Assembly: GCA_016210495.1 (NCBI GenBank)
Contig: JACQUC010000045.1
Coordinates: forward strand, 1 to 14,692
Direction of reading: 5' to 3'
DNA: 14,692 nt
From: Chloroflexota bacterium
GTDB taxonomy: Bacteria; Chloroflexota; FW602-bin22; JACPRP01
Shown one piece after another: positions 6,537 through 11,471 of the stretch. A program made the position numbers and the translations under genes. The first letter of the stretch is position 1; each line of letters begins with the position of its first letter. Below the pieces are notes generated by a model. It did no database searches, was not told the DNA's origin, and worked only from the letters and a program-made list of their open reading frames with translations.

Positions 6537-6565
6537 ATGGTAGCAAACAGAAGCGAGGAAGTAAA
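6537..6565 (-). promoter_or_regulatory. Candidate promoter of yeiH
   Basis: On the minus strand, TTTACT (6565-6560), a 17-base spacer and TACCAT (6542-6537), with TG one base before the -10 (extended -10). Transcription would start near 6530, about 50 bases before the yeiH start codon. Confidence 0.5.
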
Positions 6566-6576
6566 GAGGGCGTCGC

Positions 6577-6599
6577 ACACCCACTGGTTAACGTGGTGT
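6577..6599. promoter_or_regulatory. Candidate LysR-type operator between divergent promoters
   Basis: An inverted repeat ACACC (6577-6581), 13 bases, GGTGT (6595-6599). Its centre lies near -58 relative to the predicted yeiH start site, and its right arm overlaps the -35 of the predicted promoter of the regulator gene. This geometry is the usual one for a LysR-type regulator that activates a divergent target and represses itself. The arms are short, so the call depends on position. Confidence 0.45.
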
Positions 6600-6625
6600 A
6601 CAAGCCTGCGCGCGTACTGTAAAAT
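6597..6625 (+). promoter_or_regulatory. Candidate promoter of the LysR-type regulator
   Basis: TGTACA (6597-6602), a 17-base spacer and TAAAAT (6620-6625). The -10 matches five of six consensus bases and the -35 four of six. Transcription would start near 6632. Confidence 0.5.
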
Positions 6626-6678
6626 GACGACGGCGACAGGTACAGTCGATTTCGCCTGGAATGTCCGGGACTTGGCTA

Positions 6679-7566
6679 ATGCTCACTTTGCAACAGCTTC
6701 AGGCTTTTTGCGTGGTGGCCGAACACCTGCACTTCACCCGGGCGGCGGAGGTGCTGAACCTCACTCAGCCCGCGGTTACCTTTCACATTCGGTCGCTGGA
6801 GCGCCACCTGCACTTGCAGCTTTTCGAGGTGCAGGGGCACCAGATTCACCTTACTGCCGCCGGCGAGTTCCTCTTGCAGCGGGCGGCCGAGGTGCTCAAC
6901 GCGGTGGACGCTATCGAGCGAAGCATGCGGGAGTTTGCCGAGCTGCGCGAAGGGCGGCTCAAGCTGGGCACGACGCTGACGATTGGTAACTATGTGCTGC
7001 CTTCGATCTTGAAAAGGTTCCGCGCGAATTACCCGCACATTCAACTGTCGCTGGAGATCGCGAACACGGAACGTATGGAGCGGGCGCTGCTGGCTCGGGA
7101 GCTGGACATCGCGCTGGTGGAGTGGCGCATCAAGAGTCCTGAAATCGAGGTGATTCCATTTCAGACCGACGAGCTGCTGGTGGCGGTGCCGGTGGGCCAT
7201 CCGCTGAGCCGCGAGCGTGAAGTCGAAGCCGGGCGGCTGGCCGATGAGGAGCTCATCCTCCGCGAGCCGGGCTCGGGCACCAGGGCGCTGGCGCTGGAAA
7301 GCCTAGCGTCTGTGGCAGAGCGGCTCAATGTGGTGCTGGAGATGAACAGCACCGAGGCGATCAAAGGTGCCGTGCAAGCGGGATTGGGAGTGACGATCAT
7401 CTCGCAGAGCATCATCCAGGCCGAGGTGGAAAGAGGTGAGATCTGCGCGCTGCACCTCGCCGGCTGCCGGATGGAGCGCGATTTTTCTATCACGTACTTG
7501 CGCGAGCGCAGCCAATCGCCCGCCGCACGGGCTTTTGTCGCGTGCGTGCTTGGGGAGTGCGTTTAG
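6679..7566 (+). CDS. LysR-family transcriptional regulator (YeiE-like by position)
   Basis: A 295-residue LysR-type regulator of normal length. The N-terminal winged helix-turn-helix is clear (about 1-60: LTLQQLQAF, then HFTRAAEVLNLTQPAVTFHI, then LERHLHLQLFE). The effector-binding domain follows from about residue 85 (LKLGTTLTIGNYVLPSIL) to the end, with GVTIISQS near 235. An in-frame ATG at 6661 would add six residues; the ATG at 6679 gives the usual family start and is preferred, though neither has a strong ribosome binding site. It is divergent from yeiH across a 197-base region with a candidate operator, so it most likely controls yeiH and itself, perhaps in response to sulfite or another sulfur metabolite as proposed for YeiE. 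That effector is inference. Confidence 0.9.
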   Translation: MLTLQQLQAFCVVAEHLHFTRAAEVLNLTQPAVTFHIRSLERHLHLQLFEVQGHQIHLTAAGEFLLQRAAEVLNAVDAIERSMREFAELREGRLKLGTTLTIGNYVLPSILKRFRANYPHIQLSLEIANTERMERALLARELDIALVEWRIKSPEIEVIPFQTDELLVAVPVGHPLSREREVEAGRLADEELILREPGSGTRALALESLASVAERLNVVLEMNSTEAIKGAVQAGLGVTIISQSIIQAEVERGEICALHLAGCRMERDFSITYLRERSQSPAARAFVACVLGECV

Positions 7567-7580
7567 GCAAAAAGCAGGTA

Positions 7581-7609
7581 TCGCCATGAACGTAACAATA
7601 ATGTATAAT
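7581..7609 (+). promoter_or_regulatory. Candidate promoter of the zinc-ribbon gene
   Basis: A consensus -10 TATAAT (7604-7609) lies 17 bases after TCGCCA (7581-7586), which matches four of six -35 positions. Transcription would start near 7616 and give a leader of about 120 bases. It overlaps a short sequence that recurs at 11432-11461. Confidence 0.5.
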
Positions 7610-7635
7610 ATGAGTGCTGGTATGTTTCCGCAGTA

Positions 7636-7670
7636 AGCCAGAAGCGGCTAGGTGGGTGATGCACCTCCTT
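7636..7670 (+). other. Structured leader with an anti-Shine-Dalgarno-like sequence
   Basis: Two abutting short stems, AGCC (7636-7639) with GGCT (7646-7649) and AGGTG (7650-7654) with CACCT (7662-7666), are followed directly by CCTT. The string CACCTCCTT (7662-7670) equals the anti-Shine-Dalgarno core of 16S rRNA, so in the mRNA it could pair with a ribosome binding site. Stems are short; the structure is unproven. Confidence 0.35.
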
Positions 7671-7737
7671 ATGCTCAACTGCCCCTAATCGTGACGCGCT
7701 GGCGGATCGTTCCAAGTAATTATTGAATGGAGTCAGC

Positions 7738-8109
7738 GTGACAGACATGCAAGACAAAACCCTTACCTGCCGCGATTGTGGCCGCGAGTTCGTCTTCACG
7801 GTAAGCGAACAGGAATTCTACGCACAGAAGGGCTACACCAACGAGCCCGGACGCTGTCCGGAGTGCCGCGCCGCGCGCAAGGCGGAGCGCGGTGGTGGTA
7901 GTGGTTACTCCTCCGGTGGCTACACTGCTCGCCGGGAGATGTACCCTGCGGTGTGCGCCCGATGCGGGAAGGACACACAGGTACCGTTCCAGCCGCGCGA
8001 TGACCGGCCCGTCTACTGCTCCGACTGCTACTCTGCGCAGCGCGCCAGCAGCGGGTACGAGCGCAGGCCGAGCGGCGGCGGCGGCGGTGGTCGCAGGCGT
8101 AGCTGGTAA
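7738..8109 (+). CDS. Double zinc-ribbon protein (CxxC-type)
   Basis: A 123-residue soluble protein. The first zinc ribbon has CRDCGREF, then CPEC about 30 residues later; it is followed by a Gly/Ser-rich stretch, and the second ribbon has CARCGKDTQVPF, then YCSDCY. The C-terminus is a Gly/Arg-rich tail (GGGGGGRRRSW). This matches the small CxxC-x17-CxxC zinc-ribbon proteins common in environmental bacteria, which are thought to bind nucleic acid or ribosomes, but with no proven function. A GTG start at 7738 is chosen since GGAG sits five bases upstream; a TTG at 7723 and an ATG at 7747 are alternatives in the same frame. The RGG-like tail supports RNA binding. It may share an mRNA with the next zinc-ribbon gene. 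Confidence 0.85.
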   Translation: MTDMQDKTLTCRDCGREFVFTVSEQEFYAQKGYTNEPGRCPECRAARKAERGGGSGYSSGGYTARREMYPAVCARCGKDTQVPFQPRDDRPVYCSDCYSAQRASSGYERRPSGGGGGGRRRSW

Positions 8110-8125
8110 ACAGCCGAAATAGATC

Positions 8126-8319
8126 GCACCGGGAACGCACAAGACATTGGATTAGCGACATGTTTGCCCTTGTAGTTCCCGGGGCAATCCAGCCTTCTAT
8201 AACAAGATAAGTTAACACGGCGGCGCAGCCTACGCTGGTAGGCTCGTGCATCGACGACTTTGATGTACTCAGGCGGCTTTGACCGTTTCGAGCCCACCAC
8301 ATTCGTTCTCGGTGGGCTC
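8126..8319 (+). ncRNA. Structured intergenic RNA candidate: three hairpins in series
   Basis: Hairpin 1 (8126-8185) has an outer 11-bp stem with one mismatch (GCACCGGGAAC with GTTCCCGGGGC), then an inner ACAAG/CTTGT stem. Hairpin 2 (8227-8244) is AGCCTAC, GCTG, GTAGGCT. Hairpin 3 (8290-8319) has a perfect 9-bp stem GAGCCCACC/GGTGGGCTC and a 12-base loop, and ends 8 bases before the AGGAGGGGG ribosome binding site of the next gene. None is followed by a T-run, so they do not look like simple terminators. They could be a leader regulating the downstream gene, a processed small RNA, or an mRNA stabiliser. Confidence 0.45.
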
Positions 8320-8339
8320 AATTCTTAGGAGGGGGAGAA

Positions 8340-8531
8340 ATGCCAAACGATAGGGCGAGACGGTGCCGTTACTGTGGCGGCACGTTGTGGCAAGATGGGG
8401 ATGTGGTTAAGTGCTTCATGTGCAGTCGGCCCGCGGAAGGAGGTAGCGGAAGGGACAGGCTACCGAGCAGTCTGAGCCATCCCAAGCTGCCAGGCACACC
8501 GGGCAAGAGCGCTTACAGGCGGGAGAAGTAG
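8340..8531 (+). CDS. Small single zinc-ribbon protein
   Basis: A 63-residue protein with a treble-clef or zinc-ribbon-like motif near the N-terminus: CRYCGGTLW (C9, C12), then CFMCSRP (C25, C28) after the WQDGDVVK turn. The remainder is basic and probably disordered (SSLSHPKLPGTPGK). The very strong ribosome binding site AGGAGGGGG, four to five bases before the ATG, marks it as a real and well-translated gene. It follows another zinc-ribbon gene on the same strand and is followed by a strong intrinsic terminator. It could bind nucleic acid or act as a zinc buffer; no family name is offered. Confidence 0.8.
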   Translation: MPNDRARRCRYCGGTLWQDGDVVKCFMCSRPAEGGSGRDRLPSSLSHPKLPGTPGKSAYRREK

Positions 8532-8612
8532 GCCGCTAACCGGAGGGTCGGCCTGTTTCGCTATCGAGATGGCGGAGCTTTGCGCCCTGCGTGCTGGTTG
8601 TTTTGAACAAGG

Positions 8613-8643
8613 AGAGGTCGCTACTGTGGCGACCTCTTTTTTT
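8613..8643 (+). terminator. Rho-independent terminator after the zinc-ribbon genes
   Basis: A perfect 9-bp stem AGAGGTCGC (8613-8621) and GCGACCTCT (8629-8637), a seven-base loop, and a run of seven T (8637-8643). It ends the plus-strand unit. A further hairpin AGGCCG (8530-8535) with CGGCCT (8549-8554) sits at the stop codon of the last gene. Confidence 0.92.
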
Positions 8644-8764
8644 GGTGCGACGGTTTGGCCGACAAACCTGTAACGGCCTCGTGCAGGCACCAACGCTTGC
8701 TAGCCACTGGCCCATTTGCTACAACAATGTATATATAATTGTACTTGCACTATCGGAGGGGAAC

Positions 8765-8809
8765 ATGCGAGCGATTGGTGTGCGCGAGCTACAAAAGCAC
8801 ACCGGCAAG
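8765..8809 (+). pseudogene. Phd/YefM-like antitoxin, 5' fragment
   Basis: After a clean ribosome binding site (GGAGGGG, three bases before ATG) the frame reads MRAIGVRELQKHTGK, a typical beginning of Phd/YefM-family antitoxins, whose N-terminus binds the operator DNA. Antitoxin similarity ends at codon 15; the frame then runs into unrelated sequence (antisense of a HicB fragment) and stops at 8860. A TATAAT (8734-8739) in an AT-rich patch upstream may be the old promoter or operator. No toxin partner is seen. The call rests on a short match, but both the signal for translation and the motif agree. Confidence 0.7.
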
Positions 8810-8873
8810 GCAGGCTCGGGCACTCTGCCACCCAGTAGCCGTCCTCTCCAGGGTAGATGATAACTTGCCGCAC
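8808..8873 (-). pseudogene. HicB-like antitoxin, 5' fragment
   Basis: On the minus strand a GTG at 8873 with GGGAGGT upstream begins VRQVIIYPGEDGYWVAECP and ends SLP, the N-terminal strand pair of the HicB/UPF0150 antitoxin fold. The family normally continues with GC and a helix; here it breaks at 8808 and runs into the antisense of the Phd-like fragment. No hicA toxin gene is next to it. The remains point to a lost type II toxin-antitoxin pair. Confidence 0.75.
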
Positions 8874-8961
8874 AGCAGCACCTCCCTTTGCTCGTCGACG
8901 ACGGTGTTTACCATATGATACACGCTCGAAGAGGCGTCTTGCCACCCCACGCCAACTGACA

Positions 8962-8990
8962 TTGCTAAAGGTCCAGGAGGCCAGTATAAT
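8962..8990 (+). promoter_or_regulatory. sigma70-type promoter of the CcdA-like gene
   Basis: TTGCTA (8962-8967), a 17-base spacer and a consensus TATAAT (8985-8990). Transcription would start near 8997, about 54 bases before the GTG start. Confidence 0.65.
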
Positions 8991-9050
8991 CCCATTGCGC
9001 GAGGTGCAACAATACCGTGGGTCGTGATTGTCACTGGGCGGGTTGGCTAA

Positions 9051-9821
9051 GTGGATCTGCGTGAGCTGGCGCTCAACTGGTACAGCTTCGTGGCGGGTAT
9101 CAGCGGCATGGCCGGCGAGCCTCTGATGGCGCTCTCCGACACCATCGGCCTGCCGATTGTGGCGGCGGTGCTGCTGGGGCTCCTGGGGGCGACCTCTCCC
9201 TGCCAGGTGACGACCAACGCCAGCGCCCTGGCCATCGTCTCGCGGCGTCTGGACACGCCCTATGCCCCAGTGCGCTCGGCGCTGGCCTATCTGCTGGGCA
9301 AGGCGCTGGTCTACACCATCCTGGGTGCGGCGGTGGTGCTCGTAGGCCGAGAGTTGGCCACGGGCAGCATTCCCATCATCGTGATTGCGCGCAAGGCGCT
9401 AGGCGTGCTGATGGTGCTGATCGGGCTCTTCTTCCTCGGCGTCCTGCGACCTCAGGTATCGATCGGCCATAGGCTGAGCGCCTGGCTTCAGGATCGGGCG
9501 ACCGGCGGTGGGTGGCGCGCCACGTTCCTCCTGGGCGGTGCCTTTGGCTTTGCCTTCTGCCCAACGTTGTTCTGGCTTTTCTTCGGCCTGACTATCCCGA
9601 TGGCTTTGCGCTCGCCGCTAGGGGTGCTGTATGCTCCCGCTTTTGCGCTAGGCACGACGCTGCCGCTGCTGGGTCTGGTGGGACTGCTGGCACTGGGAGT
9701 GAGGCAGACGGCAGGCTATGCCAAGGGAGTGCAACGCGCCAACAAACTCCTCCAGCGCGGGGCCGGGGTGGTGCTGCTGCTGGCCGGGGTGAACGATATC
9801 TTCGTCTATTGGATTCTTTAG
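9051..9821 (+). CDS. CcdA/DsbD-family membrane thiol-disulfide transporter
   Basis: A 256-residue inner-membrane protein with about six membrane segments. It has exactly two cysteines, C51 in GATSPCQVTTNASAL and C170 in GFAFCPTLFWLFFG, one in each half of the protein, each next to a proline as in CcdA. In this family the two membrane cysteines carry reducing equivalents from cytoplasmic thioredoxin to an extracytoplasmic partner, for example in cytochrome c maturation or envelope thiol repair. No partner thioredoxin is in the window. The start is a GTG at 9051 with only a weak ribosome binding site; an ATG 19 codons further would still keep all membrane segments. Its 3' end is duplicated downstream with palindromic elements. 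Confidence 0.88.
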   Translation: MDLRELALNWYSFVAGISGMAGEPLMALSDTIGLPIVAAVLLGLLGATSPCQVTTNASALAIVSRRLDTPYAPVRSALAYLLGKALVYTILGAAVVLVGRELATGSIPIIVIARKALGVLMVLIGLFFLGVLRPQVSIGHRLSAWLQDRATGGGWRATFLLGGAFGFAFCPTLFWLFFGLTIPMALRSPLGVLYAPAFALGTTLPLLGLVGLLALGVRQTAGYAKGVQRANKLLQRGAGVVLLLAGVNDIFVYWIL

Positions 9822-9927
9822 GCCTTGCCGCCGGGGCAACCACGTCCTTCCGCGGAAGGACCCCTACGGGCGGTGAACGATATCTTCGTAAATTGAATTC
9901 TATGGGCCTTGCCGCCGGGGCAACCAC
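9788..9927 (+). repeat. Direct duplication of the CcdA-like gene 3' end
   Basis: The 56 bases at 9788-9843 (last codons, stop and following GGGGCAACCAC) recur at 9872-9927 with five substitutions, an 84-base period. The second copy has lost the original stop (TTTAG became TATGG). Each copy leads into a different palindromic hairpin. Confidence 0.92.
9833..9867 (+). repeat. Palindromic repeat with CCCCTAC tail, copy in duplication unit 1
   Basis: GGGGCAACCAC (9833-9843), then a perfect hairpin GTCCTTCCG/CGGAAGGAC (9844-9861), overlapping CCCCTAC (9861-9867). Same layout as the copy at 5313-5345. Confidence 0.75.
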
Positions 9928-9943
9928 ACAGGGTTGCCCCTAC
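9917..9943 (+). repeat. Palindromic repeat with CCCCTAC tail, copy in duplication unit 2
   Basis: GGGGCAACC (9917-9925), a six-base loop, GGTTGCCCC (9932-9940) and the TAC tail. The CTA inside this tail is the stop codon (TAG) of the minus-strand DUF1264 gene. Confidence 0.8.
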
Positions 9944-10509
9944 TGGTGTTTCATCTGGAGCTCGCGCTCGATGTCCTCGCGCAACTGCCCGGGGCCGGTT
10001 ACCGACCAGGATAGCTCGGGCGGCCCCAGTGGCAACGGGTTCTCCTTGTGCGCCCACAGGTGCCAGGTCCGGCCGTGGGTGCTGCGGATGCTGTTCAGAA
10101 GCTCTCTGGCCTGGTCTGGCGGCAGTTCGGGGGCCTGTAGCAGGCCGGCCTCCACTTCGTAGTCGTGGGGATGCCAGTACTGCTGCTCGTCCGCAGACAG
10201 CGAGGTGTAGATCGCGTCGCTCACCACGTATTCGACGTCCACCAGCTTAGCGCCCGGCTCGGCCGAGTCGAAGACGGCGCACTGGATAATGCCGTCGGCG
10301 AGCTGCTGGCAGTAGTGGTGCGCCACGTACTGGCGATCCGGCGCCTCTTTGATCACGTGGACTCCCACGAGGTGCAACTGGAGTTCGTCGACCGGCGTGC
10401 GCTGCTGCATCTGCGGCAGGGGCACCACTTGCCTCAGGGTGAGGAAGAGGCCGAGAATGCCGACGGCAAGAATCAGCAGGGCTCGGAAGAGCACGGTTCG
10501 ATCTCGCAT
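9940..10509 (-). CDS. DUF1264 (OBAP-like) protein with N-terminal membrane anchor
   Basis: A 189-residue protein. An N-terminal hydrophobic segment (about 5-25, TVLFRALLILAVGILGLFLT) is a membrane anchor or signal peptide, so the main domain is outside the cytoplasmic membrane. The domain matches DUF1264, known in plants as oil-body-associated protein: HLVGVHV, then AHHYCQQL, CAVFDS, LVDVEYVVSD, YWHPHDYEV, TWHLWAHK and PLPLGPPELSWS in the family order. The biochemical function of the family is not established; the conserved HHYC and HPH residues could bind a metal. The start has the ribosome binding site AGGAGGGA. It lies downstream of another exported protein on the same strand with a 182-base gap that holds a large palindrome, so co-transcription is possible. 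Its stop lies inside a palindromic repeat. Confidence 0.85.
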   Translation of the reverse strand: MRDRTVLFRALLILAVGILGLFLTLRQVVPLPQMQQRTPVDELQLHLVGVHVIKEAPDRQYVAHHYCQQLADGIIQCAVFDSAEPGAKLVDVEYVVSDAIYTSLSADEQQYWHPHDYEVEAGLLQAPELPPDQARELLNSIRSTHGRTWHLWAHKENPLPLGPPELSWSVTGPGQLREDIERELQMKHQ

Positions 10510-10605
10510 AAGGTCCCTCCTGTGAACAGAATAACCCGGCCAGCCGCGCGGGCTTCTGCCAGTTGAACCTGGCAAGATTCGTGCCTTGCCCAGGCGGGGA
10601 CGCTC

Positions 10606-10674
10606 ACCGCAAAGGGCGCCAAGGACGCAAAGATTCTCTCTGATTTCCTTTGCGCTCTTTGCGATCTCTGCGGT
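10606..10674. repeat. Imperfect 27-bp inverted repeat of the CCGCAAAG type
   Basis: Left arm 10606-10632 and right arm 10648-10674 pair at about 21 of 27 positions, with 15 bases between. Each arm has spaced CGCAAAG-like units. It fills most of the gap between two minus-strand genes. I have seen similar CGCAAAG/CTTTGCG palindromes as dispersed repeats in environmental genomes; origin unknown. Confidence 0.75.
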
Positions 10675-10691
10675 TTCGTCTATTTTCGTGC

Positions 10692-11240
10692 TTAGTCGGA
10701 GAGCTCCCTGATCTCTGCCCGGAGCCTCAGCAGAGCCCTCTTGGCCAGGCGAGCCACGCTGCGCACCTGGGCACCCGCGCCCTCCGGAATGGGGCTCGGC
10801 GTCAGCTCCTCGATCTGCCAGGCGGGATGTATCTCGCGCCAGCCGTTGGGGGTGTCGACGACGTAGGCGCCCGTCACCGCAATGCGGCTTCCCGCGCGAG
10901 GACGCTTCACCGTGGGCTGGTCCATTGGGATCACCTCGACCACCAGCAGCCCGCCAAGCTTGGTCAGGTTGCCACGACCCAGAAGATCCAGGTCGGGCGG
11001 GTCCGGAACGAGGCCGATGTCCCAATCGCCATCCTCGTGATCACGCACGATGGCGACGGTGCCACGCACGGTAACGCAGCGGTCGATGACCTTGATGCGC
11101 GCCGGATGATGCACGCCCTCCAGCACGTCGCCGGCGCGACAGTTGGCCTGAGCCTCACCGCCCTCGCCCCAGCTTCCCAGCACGAGAGCAAACACGGCCA
11201 GGGCCGCCAGGCCGAACATAAAGACGAAAGCACGTCGCAT
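10692..11240 (-). CDS. Secreted protein, possibly OB-fold-like, unknown function
   Basis: A 182-residue exported protein. The start at 11240 (MRRAFVFMFG) is chosen for GAGGGA seven bases upstream and the signal peptide that follows (hydrophobic to about residue 22, likely AQA-N site); an in-frame ATG at 11273 is less likely. The mature part has VLEGVHHPARIKVIDRCVTV, VRGTVAIVR, GDWDIGLVPDP, GGLLVVEVIPMD, IAVTGAYVVDT and WREIHPAW. I recall this pattern from uncharacterised secreted proteins of Chloroflexota and Actinobacteria; the short beta segments with GT and GAY turns fit an OB fold. Two cysteines (in NCRAGD and DRCVTV) could pair. It leads a probable two-gene unit with the DUF1264 protein, under a promoter with a CRP-like site. 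Confidence 0.8.
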   Translation of the reverse strand: MRRAFVFMFGLAALAVFALVLGSWGEGGEAQANCRAGDVLEGVHHPARIKVIDRCVTVRGTVAIVRDHEDGDWDIGLVPDPPDLDLLGRGNLTKLGGLLVVEVIPMDQPTVKRPRAGSRIAVTGAYVVDTPNGWREIHPAWQIEELTPSPIPEGAGAQVRSVARLAKRALLRLRAEIRELSD

Positions 11241-11280
11241 CCTTTGGTCCCTCAACCTGTTGCGCAAAATCACCCCTCGG

Positions 11281-11309
11281 ATTGTAGCAGACCCTGTGAC
11301 TTATATCAC
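11281..11309 (-). promoter_or_regulatory. Candidate promoter of the exported-protein pair
   Basis: On the minus strand, GTGATA (11309-11304), 17 bases, then TACAAT (11286-11281) with TG one base upstream (extended -10). Transcription would start near 11274. The -35 is covered by the CRP-like palindrome. Confidence 0.5.
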
Positions 11310-11310
11310 A
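11295..11310. promoter_or_regulatory. Second CRP/FNR-like operator TGTGA-N6-TCACA
   Basis: TGTGACTTATATCACA matches both half-sites perfectly, as does the site at 4946-4961. Its centre lies near -28 of the predicted minus-strand promoter, over the -35, which would suit a repressor or a roadblock rather than class II activation. Confidence 0.55.
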
Positions 11311-11338
11311 GACTTCCTTCGGCGTGGTGAACTAAATT

Positions 11339-11428
11339 AGTTCTTGGTGCAACATGGCGGCAGTGTCCCGCCCCAGCCTAGGGCGAGGAAACCTCGCCCC
11401 TACGCCGTTCTATGCTGCACCAGAAACT
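11339..11428. repeat. Nested inverted repeat with a CCCCTAC-type hairpin inside
   Basis: Outer arms 11339-11355 and 11412-11428 pair at 14 of 17 positions. Inside is a hairpin GGGCGAGG (11381-11388), AAA, CCTCGCCC (11392-11399) followed by CTAC, another member of the hairpin-plus-CCCCTAC family. The whole looks like a small non-autonomous insertion in the region between the divergent genes. Confidence 0.65.
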
Positions 11429-11471
11429 ACGTTAGGCAAAGAGCAAGTATCTTGCCAATGAGGTGGTCATA

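Noticed and set aside
6015..6989. 324-codon plus-strand frame spanning the yeiH/LysR divergent region
   Set aside because: It runs antisense to yeiH, through both promoters and into LysR in another frame; the two real genes explain the sequence.
8290..8319. Perfect 9-bp hairpin as an intrinsic terminator
   Set aside because: It is followed by AATTCTTAGG and then a ribosome binding site, not a T-run.
8652..8668. GGTTTG-N5-CAAACC inverted repeat
   Set aside because: Short, without a T-run and just after a strong terminator; no role can be supported.
8700..9034. Minus-strand frames of 81 codons around the antitoxin scar
   Set aside because: The only recognisable part is the HicB-like start at 8873-8808; the rest is antisense of the Phd-like fragment or has no similarity.
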